Below are positions 8,455 through 17,103 of a stretch of DNA of 33,977 nucleotides, piece after piece. The stretch's first letter is position 1; each line of letters begins with the position of its first letter. The translations under genes and the position numbers were made by a program. The notes under the pieces are model-generated. The model was not told the origin of the DNA and made no database searches. It saw nothing but the letters and a program-made list of their open reading frames with translations. This DNA is from Candidatus Gastranaerophilales bacterium. Its GTDB lineage: Bacteria; Cyanobacteriota; Vampirovibrionia; Gastranaerophilales; Gastranaerophilaceae. The stretch is from the NCBI GenBank assembly GCA_944325315.1, contig CALVAA010000020.1, forward strand, positions 1-33,977, read 5' to 3'.

Positions 8455-8595
8455 AACACACCTTGCTTTCTATAACTTGCAATTTTACAACACCTGTGAA
8501 TAAAAATAATTATTATATGTACTGTTGTTTCTTAATAATTTTTTACATGATACTAAAAAATCAGTTAAAATTCAACAGTTTTGTTAATTATATGC

Positions 8596-8601
8596 TAATA
8601 T
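8596..8601 (+). promoter_or_regulatory. -10 box for a probably leaderless mRNA
   Basis: TAATAT is preceded by TGC, giving an extended -10 (TGnTAATAT). It ends exactly 6 nt before the ATG of the TPR gene, so transcription would begin at or next to the start codon. No purine-rich ribosome site is visible. Confidence 0.5.
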
Positions 8602-8607
8602 TTTGTA

Positions 8608-9099
8608 ATGAATGAAAAAGAAGAATATAAAGTCCTTATAGATGAGGGGATTTACAATATAAACAATGGAAAATACGATATAGCGATTGATTTTATCAAT
8701 CAATCAATAAAAATTAAAAATGATTGGGATATTTCATATTTCTATCGTGGTGTTGCTTTTCAGTGTCTTTCAAAATTTGATGATGCGATATTAGATTATA
8801 CAAAAGCAATATCTTTGAATCCAAAAATGACTGATGCTTATTATAACAGAGCTCAAATTATATTAAAGAAAAAAAATAATACAAAAAAAGCAGTTGAATA
8901 TGCAATAGATGATTTAAGTTCGGCAATTAGTCTGGATGAAAAATTTATAGATGCTTTGTATTTAATGGCGGTTGCTTATATGAGAATAGAAAAGTATCAT
9001 ACTGCTTTAGAATACTTAGAAAAACTTTTAAAGACAGAACCTCAGGCAATTTATGCAAGGGCGCTTAAAAAATTAATTCTTCAAAAATATATTGTTTAA
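8608..9099 (+). CDS. TPR-repeat protein
   Basis: The protein has 163 residues and is almost wholly tetratricopeptide repeats. Four units are visible, for example GKYDIAIDFINQSI (about 17-30), SKFDDAILDYTKAISLNP (about 55-72), AIDDLSSAISLD and EKYHTALEYLEKLLKTEP. TPRs form a helical scaffold that binds partner proteins. There is no signal peptide, so it is cytosolic. It is followed after 9 nt by the helicase gene and should share its mRNA. A role as an adaptor for the helicase is possible but rests only on neighbourhood. Confidence 0.8.
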   Translation: MNEKEEYKVLIDEGIYNINNGKYDIAIDFINQSIKIKNDWDISYFYRGVAFQCLSKFDDAILDYTKAISLNPKMTDAYYNRAQIILKKKNNTKKAVEYAIDDLSSAISLDEKFIDALYLMAVAYMRIEKYHTALEYLEKLLKTEPQAIYARALKKLILQKYIV

Positions 9100-9108
9100 G
9101 GAAAGAAA

Positions 9109-12100
9109 ATGTTAATTGAAAAAGAAATTAAAACAGAATTTGAGCCAAACAAAGAACAAAAAGAATGCATTGAATTTAAAACAGGTATAACTCTTGCACT
9201 CGCTGGTCCCGGTACCGGAAAAACATTCTGTATTACAAAAAGGATTGAATCTTTAATTAGAAATAATGTTCAACCTGATAGAATCCTTTGTCTTACATTT
9301 ACTGAAGTTGCGGCACTTGAAATGAAAAAAAGGCTTTCAAAAACACTCGAAAAAAAAGCTGCAACGGATGTTAATGTTTATACTTATCATGGCTTGTGTA
9401 TGGACATTATTCAATCGAACGAGTTTGAATTTTCTTTTAAAGATGTAAAGATAATCAATGATATAACAAGTTATTATTTCATAAAGGAATGTATAGATGA
9501 GATTGAACCGACAGAATACAGAGATTCAAACAACGATCCTTATAGCAAGATTCCTGTTTTATTGGAAGAAATTTCTCAAATAAAGAAGAATATGCTAACA
9601 AAAGAAAAGTATTTTTATAATATTAAAAACCATCCCGAGTGGGAAAGAATGCTCAAAGAAAAAATAAGAGAAAGAGATGAAAAACTAAATTCAGGAAAAA
9701 AAGTAACAAAGCAGCTTGAATCCACAATAAAAAAACTTGATGAAAAAATAAGAAAAGCAAAAGAATTGTGGCGGTTCTATGAACTTTATAATTCTAAAAT
9801 GAAAAAAAATAATTTTGTCGATTTTAACGATATGATTTCACTTGTAGTGCAAAAATTTGAAGAAAACCCGTCTTTTTTAGAACAAATTGCATCTAAGTAT
9901 GACCAGATTTTAATCGATGAATATCAAGATACAAGCAGACTTCAAAACAAGATTATTTTCTTTTTGATTGACGGTATGAAAAGAAAAAATGTTTTTTTAG
10001 TTGGTGATGATAATCAGACAATTTTTTCTTTTCAGGGAGCTAATATAAATAATTTGGCCAATTTTATTAAAAAGTATCAAAATGAGCTCGGTTTTAAAGT
10101 AGTCTGTTTAAAAGAAAATATGCGCTCTACGCAAAGTATTTTAGATTTTAGCTATGCTGTATCAAATAATGATCCGTTGAGGTTGGAAGGAATAAACGAA
10201 TTTAAAAAGTTTAATATAGATAAAAAGCTAATTTCTAAAAACACTCTTTTGAAAGACAAAGATTCTCCGGTTAAATATATTCAATATTGTTCAAGCGAAA
10301 GAGAACAAAATGCTATAGTAGAAAAAATTGAAAATATTATAAATTCACCTTTTTGTCCTTTGGATGAGCGCAGTGAAAAAAAATTATCAGAAATTGCAAT
10401 TTTATTAAAGACGAATAAAGAAATTGATAATTATGCAATGAAATTAAAAGCAAAAAATATCCCCTACGAATTAAAAGAAGGAAAATCGATATTTAATGTT
10501 AAATCGTCCTGTGTTACTTATTCATATTTAAAATTTCTTCTAAATGAAAATATATATGAAAATGAAATATTAAAATTGTTTTTGTTTGAGCCTTTTAAAA
10601 TTCATAGTCTTGATTATGAAAAAATTTGGATAGAAAGGCATAAAAATAACCAAACTTTAATAAGTGAAGATATTAAAAAATTGATTGCGGAGGGTAAATT
10701 AAAAGAACCCGAAAAGTTAAAAAATTTTCTGGACAGTTACTTTGAGCTTAAAGAAATTGTATCATCAGAAGATATAAGAACAGTTGTATTAACAGCAATG
10801 GAAAAAAGCGGAATTTACAGATATTTTATAAATTGTCCGGTTAATAAATTTGAAAATGTACAAGGATTAAAAAAACTGACAGAAATAACAGAAGAATTTT
10901 ACACATCATCTTTTCAGAATTCTTTAGCTGACTTTATAGATTATCTTGACTTATCAAGACAAAACGATTTTGAAATTAAAACGGATAAACCCCAAAAAAC
11001 GCTGAATGCTGTACAATTGAGCACTTATCACAGTTCTAAAGGAAGAGAATTTGAATATGTCTTTATGCCAAATTTAAGAAAAAGACTCTGGGAATCTAAT
11101 TCAAATCCTGCAACTGCGAGCCAAAATATTCCATTGGATGAAGTTATAGATGAAAATGAGAAAAAATTGTACAAATACTCAAACGAACTAAAACTTATGT
11201 ATGTGGGTTTAACAAGAGCAAAACATTCTTTATATTTATCTTGTGCCGAAAATGTTTCTTTGGGTCTCAGTGATATTATAAGCGATAAACTTGATATGAC
11301 GGATAGTTTTTTTGAGCAGGACAGTTTAGAATTACTTGAAGAAGACACCAAAAAAGAACTTGAAGTTAAAAGTTACGATTATGATAGAGAATTTTTTGAA
11401 TTTTTAAATTCAATTATTGAAAATATAATTTATTCTCCAAGTGCAATCAACAACTACATTGCTTGTCCTAAAAAATATTTATATCAAAATATTTTAAAAT
11501 TAGATTCATTATCCGACCCTAAAGACCATGCAAACTATGGTTCAAGCATGCATTATTGTCTCGAGAGGGCTTTTTCTTTTGCAAAAAAAGAAAAAAACTA
11601 TCCCGAAAAGGAAAAATTTTATGAATGGTTTAAAGAAAAATTTGATACATTAGCTATATCAGATAAAAGCATAAGAAAAGTTATGGAACAAAGAGCAAAA
11701 GAAAACCTTGAAACTTTTTATACATATTTTATCCAAACGCCCGTAAATCGACTGTATGCCTGTGAGTATAAGCTTGATAATACTAATATTGATGGCTATA
11801 ATACAACCGGCTTTATAGACAGAATTGAATTAAACGAAGATAACACTTATACGATTTGTGATTATAAGACAGGCAAAAAAGATAAGAAAAATTTCAAAAT
11901 AAACGGCTTGAATCAAGATTACCTGATGCAGCTTTATATATACAAAATGCTTTTCGAGAAGAAAAATCCCGATAAAAAAGTTACAAAATTGAAAATAATT
12001 TTGCCTGACAGTGCGTTTGACAGTTTTGAAATTGAAATTCTTGAAAGCGCTGAAGTCTTTTTTAAAGATTTATTTGTTAAGGCTTGTTTAGACATATCTA

Positions 12101-12183
12101 AACAAAAATTTGAACCAAAAAAAGACAAAAAAGTATGTAAATACTGTTCTTATAAATCCGTATGTGAAAGTTTTATAATGTAA
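9109..12183 (+). CDS. UvrD-type helicase with C-terminal RecB/AddB-like nuclease domain
   Basis: This is a 1024-residue superfamily 1A helicase. Motif I is GPGTGKT (33-39), motif II IDEYQDTS (269-276), motif III GDDNQTIF (299-306), motif IV near LKENMRSTQSIL, motif V near STYHSSKGREFEYVF and motif VI near LMYVGLTRAKHSLYLS. The C-terminal 250 residues form a PD-(D/E)XK nuclease: GSSMHYCLERAF, GFIDRIE and DYKTGK (about 918-923). Four cysteines (Cys786, Cys1010, Cys1013, Cys1019) have the spacing of the AddB-type 4Fe-4S staple. It probably processes DNA ends or damaged forks, combining unwinding and cutting in one chain. AAGGAAAG gives the ribosome site. The preceding TPR gene is co-transcribed. 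Confidence 0.88.
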   Translation: MLIEKEIKTEFEPNKEQKECIEFKTGITLALAGPGTGKTFCITKRIESLIRNNVQPDRILCLTFTEVAALEMKKRLSKTLEKKAATDVNVYTYHGLCMDIIQSNEFEFSFKDVKIINDITSYYFIKECIDEIEPTEYRDSNNDPYSKIPVLLEEISQIKKNMLTKEKYFYNIKNHPEWERMLKEKIRERDEKLNSGKKVTKQLESTIKKLDEKIRKAKELWRFYELYNSKMKKNNFVDFNDMISLVVQKFEENPSFLEQIASKYDQILIDEYQDTSRLQNKIIFFLIDGMKRKNVFLVGDDNQTIFSFQGANINNLANFIKKYQNELGFKVVCLKENMRSTQSILDFSYAVSNNDPLRLEGINEFKKFNIDKKLISKNTLLKDKDSPVKYIQYCSSEREQNAIVEKIENIINSPFCPLDERSEKKLSEIAILLKTNKEIDNYAMKLKAKNIPYELKEGKSIFNVKSSCVTYSYLKFLLNENIYENEILKLFLFEPFKIHSLDYEKIWIERHKNNQTLISEDIKKLIAEGKLKEPEKLKNFLDSYFELKEIVSSEDIRTVVLTAMEKSGIYRYFINCPVNKFENVQGLKKLTEITEEFYTSSFQNSLADFIDYLDLSRQNDFEIKTDKPQKTLNAVQLSTYHSSKGREFEYVFMPNLRKRLWESNSNPATASQNIPLDEVIDENEKKLYKYSNELKLMYVGLTRAKHSLYLSCAENVSLGLSDIISDKLDMTDSFFEQDSLELLEEDTKKELEVKSYDYDREFFEFLNSIIENIIYSPSAINNYIACPKKYLYQNILKLDSLSDPKDHANYGSSMHYCLERAFSFAKKEKNYPEKEKFYEWFKEKFDTLAISDKSIRKVMEQRAKENLETFYTYFIQTPVNRLYACEYKLDNTNIDGYNTTGFIDRIELNEDNTYTICDYKTGKKDKKNFKINGLNQDYLMQLYIYKMLFEKKNPDKKVTKLKIILPDSAFDSFEIEILESAEVFFKDLFVKACLDISKQKFEPKKDKKVCKYCSYKSVCESFIM

Positions 12184-12220
12184 ATATACGTTCATTAAGG
12201 TGACAAAGGATATTTTTTGC

Positions 12221-12226
12221 TATATT
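12221..12226 (+). promoter_or_regulatory. Extended -10 promoter for the nfnA-leuC operon
   Basis: TGC-TATATT is an extended -10 box 34 nt before the start codon of the flavoprotein gene. No good -35 is visible. GGAGGAAAG follows closer to the gene, so this mRNA has a normal leader. Confidence 0.45.
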
Positions 12227-12260
12227 ATATTTTTAAATAATACTATCGGAGGAAAGCTAA

Positions 12261-13136
12261 ATGGGATATGAAATTCTATACAAAAAGGAACTATGTCAAA
12301 ATCAATATGAAATAAAAGTCAAAGCTCCTTTTATTACAAAAAATGCTAAAGCGGGACAATTCATAATTTTGAGAACAGATAAAAATTCAGAGCGAATTCC
12401 TCTAACAATTGCAGATTGCGATAAGCAAAATGAGATTTTAACAATTGTATATATGGCAGTAGGTTATACTACAAAAAAACTTGCTTCATTGGATGTAGGT
12501 GATTGTATAGAAGATATAGTAGGGCCTCTTGGTGTTCCGACACACATTGAAAAGTATGGTACGGTAATTTGTGTAGCCGGCGGGTATGGTGCAGCTCCTT
12601 GCTATTTGATTGCAAAAGCATTCAAAGAAGCCGGCAATAAAGTGCATATGGTAATGGGAGCCAGAACCAAGGATTTAATCTTTTGGGAAGATAAAATGAA
12701 AAATGCCGTAAGCGAGCTCCATATTACAACCGATGACGGCACTTACGGCACAAAAGGCTTTACAACTGATGTTACTAAAAAAATTATAGATACGCAAAAA
12801 GTAGACTATGTTATAGCAGTTGGGCCAATGCCAATGATGAGAGCGGTAGCAGAGCTTACCCGTCCATATAAAATTAAAACAGAAGCTTCTATGAATCCTA
12901 TAATGGTAGACGGTACCGGCATGTGTGGAGCTTGCAGACTTACTGTAGGCGGTAAGGTGAAATTTGCTTGCGTAGACGGACCTGACTTTGATGCTCATTT
13001 AATTGACTTTGATGAAGTGATTAACAGAACAAAAATATATAAAGACGAAGAAAAAAGATGCGACGAAACTAAATGTAATTTAATTAAAAAAGGTATAGAG
13101 TTAGAAAAAACAGGAGTTTCAAATGGCAGAAATTAA
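12261..13136 (+). CDS. nfnA: NfnA/SudB-like FAD/NAD-binding reductase subunit
   Basis: The protein has 291 residues, typical of the small subunit of ferredoxin-NADP transhydrogenase / sulfide dehydrogenase and related to the dihydroorotate dehydrogenase electron-transfer subunit. It has an FAD site at RIPLTI (45-50), an NAD-binding GGYGAAP (107-113) and a 2Fe-2S region DGTGMCGACRLTV with Cys222, Cys225 and Cys237. The usual large partner (NfnB, glutamate synthase small-subunit-like) is not adjacent. A 59-residue cysteine protein follows instead, overlapping by 14 nt. A strong GGAGG site precedes the ATG. It is cytosolic and moves electrons between NAD(P)H and an iron-sulfur partner. The true partner is unknown from this window. 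Confidence 0.85.
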   Translation: MGYEILYKKELCQNQYEIKVKAPFITKNAKAGQFIILRTDKNSERIPLTIADCDKQNEILTIVYMAVGYTTKKLASLDVGDCIEDIVGPLGVPTHIEKYGTVICVAGGYGAAPCYLIAKAFKEAGNKVHMVMGARTKDLIFWEDKMKNAVSELHITTDDGTYGTKGFTTDVTKKIIDTQKVDYVIAVGPMPMMRAVAELTRPYKIKTEASMNPIMVDGTGMCGACRLTVGGKVKFACVDGPDFDAHLIDFDEVINRTKIYKDEEKRCDETKCNLIKKGIELEKTGVSNGRN

Positions 13137-13302
13137 CAAAAAAAGAATACCTTATTGCCCGTTATTATCAGCAGGTGCACCTGACTACAGGGTTTGTCTT
13201 CAGGAAAATTGCGCATGGTGGCAAGCAAGTACTAAAACATGTATAGCATCTGTTATATCACACAATGCAATTTTGGATATTAAACAAAAACAAGGAAAAT
13301 AA
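13123..13302 (+). CDS. 59-residue cysteine protein coupled to nfnA
   Basis: This short gene starts at ATG 13123 inside the end of nfnA, with AGGAG at 13112-13116 and 6-nt spacing. It ends 1 nt before the leuC start. The product has four cysteines, C12-x12-C25-x4-C30-x9-C40, including CLQENCAWW. This arrangement could bind zinc or an iron-sulfur cluster. It has no signal peptide or membrane segment. I do not recognise a named family. Tight coupling to an NfnA-like electron-transfer protein on one side and an iron-sulfur dehydratase on the other suggests an electron carrier or assembly partner, which is inference. Confidence 0.8.
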   Translation: MAEINKKRIPYCPLLSAGAPDYRVCLQENCAWWQASTKTCIASVISHNAILDIKQKQGK

Positions 13303-13303
13303 A

Positions 13304-14581
13304 ATGCCTGAAATTAAGCCAATGACAATTACGGAAAAAATCTTTGCAAAACATTCAAATAAATCTTTTGTTGAACCCGGAGATTTGATTGAAGCAAAGG
13401 TTGATATTGTTTTAGCTAACGATATTACCGGTCCGATTGCAATTCAAGAGTTTGAAAAAACAGGATGTAAAAAGGTTTTTGATAAATCAAGAGTTATTTT
13501 AGTGCCTGATCATTTTACTCCAAACAAGGATATAAAATCTGCCGTTCAGGCTAAAATTTTAAGAGATTTTACAAAAAAAGAGGATTTGGATTTTAAATTT
13601 GATGTAGGTACAATGGGGATAGAACATGCACTATTGCCTGAAAAAGGAATTGTCACATCGGGAGATTTAATAATAGGTGCTGATTCTCATACTTGCACTT
13701 ACGGTGCTTTGGGTGCTTTTTCAACCGGCGTTGGCTCAACTGATCTTGGCTGTGCTATGGCATCGGGGTCTACTTGGTTTAAAGTACCCGGTAGTATAAA
13801 AGTGATTTTTAACGGCAAATTAAACAAATATACAACAGCAAAAGACCTTATCCTTTATTTGATTGGTGATATCGGGGTGGATGGTGCTTTGTATAAGGCA
13901 ATAGAATTTTCAGGAAGTGCAATATCTTCTCTTTCGATGGATGGAAGATTTACAATTTGCAATATGGCAATTGAAGCCGGGGCTAAAAACGGCATAATTG
14001 AGCCTGACGATACCACAATAGAATATTTAAAAAACCGCTCAATCAGAGAGCCTCTATATTTAAAAAGCGATAGCAGTGCAAATTATGAAAGAATTATTGA
14101 ATATGATGCATCTAAAATTGAACCCCAGGTTGCTTATCCGCATTTACCTGAAAACACTCATTCAATAACAGAAGCCATTAAAGACAATATTAAAATCGAC
14201 CAAGTTGTAATCGGAAGTTGTACAAACGGCAGATTGGAAGATATGAAAATGGCGGCTGAAATTTTAAAAGGAAAAAAAGTTCATCCAAACGTAAGAGTAA
14301 TTGTTTTTCCTGCAACACAAGATATAATTTTAAAATCAATTGAGCTTGGATATTACCAAACACTTATTGAAGCTAATGTTGCAATTTCTACACCTACATG
14401 TGGGCCTTGCTTGGGTGGTCATTGCGGAATTTTAGCAAAAGATGAAGTTTGCATTTCAACAACAAACAGGAATTTTGTTGGCAGAATGGGTGATATTGAT
14501 TCTAAAATTTATCTTGCAAGTCCTTATATTGCAGCTGCCAGTGCTGTTATGGGCAGAATAGCAGGCCCTTGGGAGTTGTAA
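13304..14581 (+). CDS. leuC: 3-isopropylmalate dehydratase large subunit
   Basis: The protein has 425 residues from ATG 13304, which follows AAGGAAAA; an upstream in-frame codon at 13265 lies inside the preceding gene. It belongs to the aconitase superfamily and isomerises 2- to 3-isopropylmalate for leucine, or acts similarly on citramalate. GADSHTCTYGALGAFSTG (125-142) and FTPNKDIKSA (71-80) are classic LeuC signatures. The 4Fe-4S ligands are Cys306 (GSCTNGR), Cys366 and Cys369 (TCGPC). The length fits the short archaeal/HacA-type LeuC. The small subunit gene leuD is not adjacent. It lies in an operon with nfnA upstream and the carboxypeptidase 2 nt downstream. Confidence 0.9.
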   Translation: MPEIKPMTITEKIFAKHSNKSFVEPGDLIEAKVDIVLANDITGPIAIQEFEKTGCKKVFDKSRVILVPDHFTPNKDIKSAVQAKILRDFTKKEDLDFKFDVGTMGIEHALLPEKGIVTSGDLIIGADSHTCTYGALGAFSTGVGSTDLGCAMASGSTWFKVPGSIKVIFNGKLNKYTTAKDLILYLIGDIGVDGALYKAIEFSGSAISSLSMDGRFTICNMAIEAGAKNGIIEPDDTTIEYLKNRSIREPLYLKSDSSANYERIIEYDASKIEPQVAYPHLPENTHSITEAIKDNIKIDQVVIGSCTNGRLEDMKMAAEILKGKKVHPNVRVIVFPATQDIILKSIELGYYQTLIEANVAISTPTCGPCLGGHCGILAKDEVCISTTNRNFVGRMGDIDSKIYLASPYIAAASAVMGRIAGPWEL

Positions 14582-14583
14582 TT

Positions 14584-15921
14584 TTGAAAAAAGTTTTATT
14601 ATCATTATTTTTATTTTTATCTTTAACATTAACAGGCTTTTCAAATGAAATTGATAAACTTATTAAACAAAATGATTTTGATTTAAAATCAATTGTTGCT
14701 ATTTATGTCGAAAATCAAAAAGATAGAAATGTAGTATATAAAAAAAATTCCAAAAAACTTTTAAACCCTGCAAGCACTTTAAAAACGCTAACGTTCGGAG
14801 CTTCTTATATAGTCCTTGGTGATGACTATGATTTTGAAACTGTTTTATATAAAGATAAGCAGAATAATATTTATATAAAACTTTCAGGTGACACTCTTTT
14901 AACTTCATCTGATCTTAAAGAGTTGTTTTCAAAGTTAAAAAAGAAAGTTAATGTTGAAAAAATTCAAAACATATACATCGATGATTCTATTTTTGATAAT
15001 GATCCATATCCAAACGGCTGGATGAAAGATGACATGTGGCCAAATCAAAAACCCATTACTGCATACATAGTTGACAATAATACGGTTAAGTTAAATATAA
15101 GACGCTCAAGTCTTGCAACTAAAGTTGATATCATCCAAAGTGATGACTACAAATTTCCGATTGTTAATGAATTAAAACCCGGTGAAGTCCATGATTATGA
15201 TATACTAAGAAAATACGGGGAAAAATCTCCTATTATCAGTTTTGCCGGTTCTATAAATAAGGATGAAACTTTAGTTTTACCGGTTTTATTTCCCCAACTA
15301 AACTTTAATATCAAGTTAAAAAATGCAATTGTTAAAAATGATATTCCTTATTTTAAAAAAATAGAAGTCAAAAAAATACCCAATGATGTTTCAAAAATTG
15401 CTTCGGTTAAACATTCGATTGAGGATGTTTCGAAAAGTATTTTATTTGATTCGGATAACTTTGCTTCGGAAGTTGTTTTTAGAGTTGCTGCAGCTAAATA
15501 CATAAACTATAAAAGAAGCGCAACTTTAAAAGATAGCATAAATATGTTTTATGATATATACAAAGATGAAATTACAGAAGGCATAAAAGTTGTTGATGCT
15601 TCAGGTGTTTCTCATTATGACCTTGTTAGTGCCGAGTTTTTAACAAATTGCCTTGTGATGCTTTTCGAAAAAACAAATATTGAAAAGCTTTTACCGACTG
15701 CCAATCAAGGAACACTTAAAGACCGTTTAGGTTTCCTTGAAGGTAATATTAAGGCAAAAACAGGTACGCACAGTCAACTGTCTGCACTTTTGGGCGGTTT
15801 TAAGACAAGGAAAGGAAAAAATATTGTTTTTGCAATAATAATTCAAAATTCTCCAAAGAGAAAAGCAATTTTAAAAAACTTTGAAAATACTTTGGTTGGA
15901 ACAATATATAAAAATTATTAG
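14584..15921 (+). CDS. dacB: PBP4-type D-Ala-D-Ala carboxypeptidase (S13)
   Basis: This is an exported 445-residue enzyme that trims or cleaves peptidoglycan peptides. The start is a TTG at 14584, with GGGAG at 14571-14575 overlapping the end of leuC. The product opens with a signal peptide (KKVLLSLFLFLSLTLTGFSN). The three active-site motifs are present: STLK (Ser64, Lys67), SDN (290-292) and KTG (392-394). The typical S13 insertion lies between the first two. It is slightly shorter than E. coli DacB. It closes the nfnA operon, though it has no obvious metabolic link to leuC. Its TAG stop abuts the convergent patatin gene with no intervening base. Confidence 0.88.
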   Translation: MKKVLLSLFLFLSLTLTGFSNEIDKLIKQNDFDLKSIVAIYVENQKDRNVVYKKNSKKLLNPASTLKTLTFGASYIVLGDDYDFETVLYKDKQNNIYIKLSGDTLLTSSDLKELFSKLKKKVNVEKIQNIYIDDSIFDNDPYPNGWMKDDMWPNQKPITAYIVDNNTVKLNIRRSSLATKVDIIQSDDYKFPIVNELKPGEVHDYDILRKYGEKSPIISFAGSINKDETLVLPVLFPQLNFNIKLKNAIVKNDIPYFKKIEVKKIPNDVSKIASVKHSIEDVSKSILFDSDNFASEVVFRVAAAKYINYKRSATLKDSINMFYDIYKDEITEGIKVVDASGVSHYDLVSAEFLTNCLVMLFEKTNIEKLLPTANQGTLKDRLGFLEGNIKAKTGTHSQLSALLGGFKTRKGKNIVFAIIIQNSPKRKAILKNFENTLVGTIYKNY

Positions 15922-17103
15922 CTATTTGAGTTCATCAATTTTAACACTTATAAGTTTAACTATATCGAAAAGTTTTTTGGAAAGTTCTTCTTTGTTGGTT
16001 AAAATTGCAGTTTTGAGTGTCAAAAAACTTGTTTTTTTGTAGTTTAAAATATAGTTGTTTTTGAATTCCACTATTGAATCATAGACTCCTGAATCTAAAT
16101 ATTTTTTTTCTTCGCATAAAAACATAAACATTTCGCACATGGTTAAATATGAGTTAATCACATTTGTTTTATTGAAATCTTTTTGAAATTTTAATAAGTA
16201 TTTCAATAAAGCTTTATATTTTTTATAGAGCATACTTCTTTTATTGGGCAGAAATGTGCTTAAATATTTGTTTGTTGCAATATAACCGGTATCAAAAAGC
16301 TCTTTTTTCTTTTCTTTATTGATTAAAAAATCTACAACGGAAACATCTTTTGTATTGATTTTGATGTAGTCAAATTTGTCTTTTTCTTTGTATAAATCAA
16401 CAATATAATCTGTTGCAAAACCGCAAATTGCATTATAAACTCTATTTAAATATTCGAGAGAATTGGTTATTTGTTTTGGTGTTTCGTTATCTTCAAGCCT
16501 AAATTCAATGATTCTTTCGGAAAGATTTTTAATGGTTTCACTCACTCTCCACAATGGAGTTGATTTTAGTAAATCACCGTCTACAATTAGAGAATCTTCA
16601 ATTTCAAGCGGTGTAAACAGGCCAGGCATTGAAACACTTGCTCTTATTGCTTTTGCAACTTCAAAATCCGGAGTTTTTTCGTTTGAAAATTCTTTAAATT
16701 TCAGATTTGTTAAATCCACGGAGTAAATAACCAGTTTTTGCGTGATGTCGCTGAATTTGACAGGAGGCATTTTGCCTTTTTCGTAGTTTTCTCCGTAGAA
16801 TTTTTTTTCAATTTGTTCTTTCATCCAGTCTAAAAATATCTTTCCTTTTGAAAGAGCAAGTTCTTTTGTAAAATCCATATTTATATCTATAAACATTTCA
16901 AAACCGGTATTAGATAAGATTTCATATATTTCATCATACTTATAACCAATTGCAAGCAAACTTGCAAATACCGCCCCAATGGAACTTCCGGCACAGCCGG
17001 TAATTTTGATGTTATTTTGCTCAAGTGCTTTATACGCTCCGCAATATGCAAGACCTCTTATACCGCCTCCTCCGAATATAACAAAATAATTATTTTGTGC
17101 CAT
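15922..17103 (-). CDS. Patatin-like phospholipase
   Basis: The protein has 393 residues. The patatin serine/aspartate dyad is visible: oxyanion loop GGGGIRG (11-17), nucleophile elbow GSSIG (Ser41) and VDGD (Asp175). The family hydrolyses acyl chains of phospholipids or lysophospholipids. There is no signal peptide, so it is cytosolic or peripheral. The C-terminal about 190 residues are helical, lysine-rich and not a known domain. The gene starts inside motB (14-nt overlap), making it part of the motA-motB unit, an unusual neighbour for a lipase. Confidence 0.87.
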   Translation of the reverse strand: MAQNNYFVIFGGGGIRGLAYCGAYKALEQNNIKITGCAGSSIGAVFASLLAIGYKYDEIYEILSNTGFEMFIDINMDFTKELALSKGKIFLDWMKEQIEKKFYGENYEKGKMPPVKFSDITQKLVIYSVDLTNLKFKEFSNEKTPDFEVAKAIRASVSMPGLFTPLEIEDSLIVDGDLLKSTPLWRVSETIKNLSERIIEFRLEDNETPKQITNSLEYLNRVYNAICGFATDYIVDLYKEKDKFDYIKINTKDVSVVDFLINKEKKKELFDTGYIATNKYLSTFLPNKRSMLYKKYKALLKYLLKFQKDFNKTNVINSYLTMCEMFMFLCEEKKYLDSGVYDSIVEFKNNYILNYKKTSFLTLKTAILTNKEELSKKLFDIVKLISVKIDELK

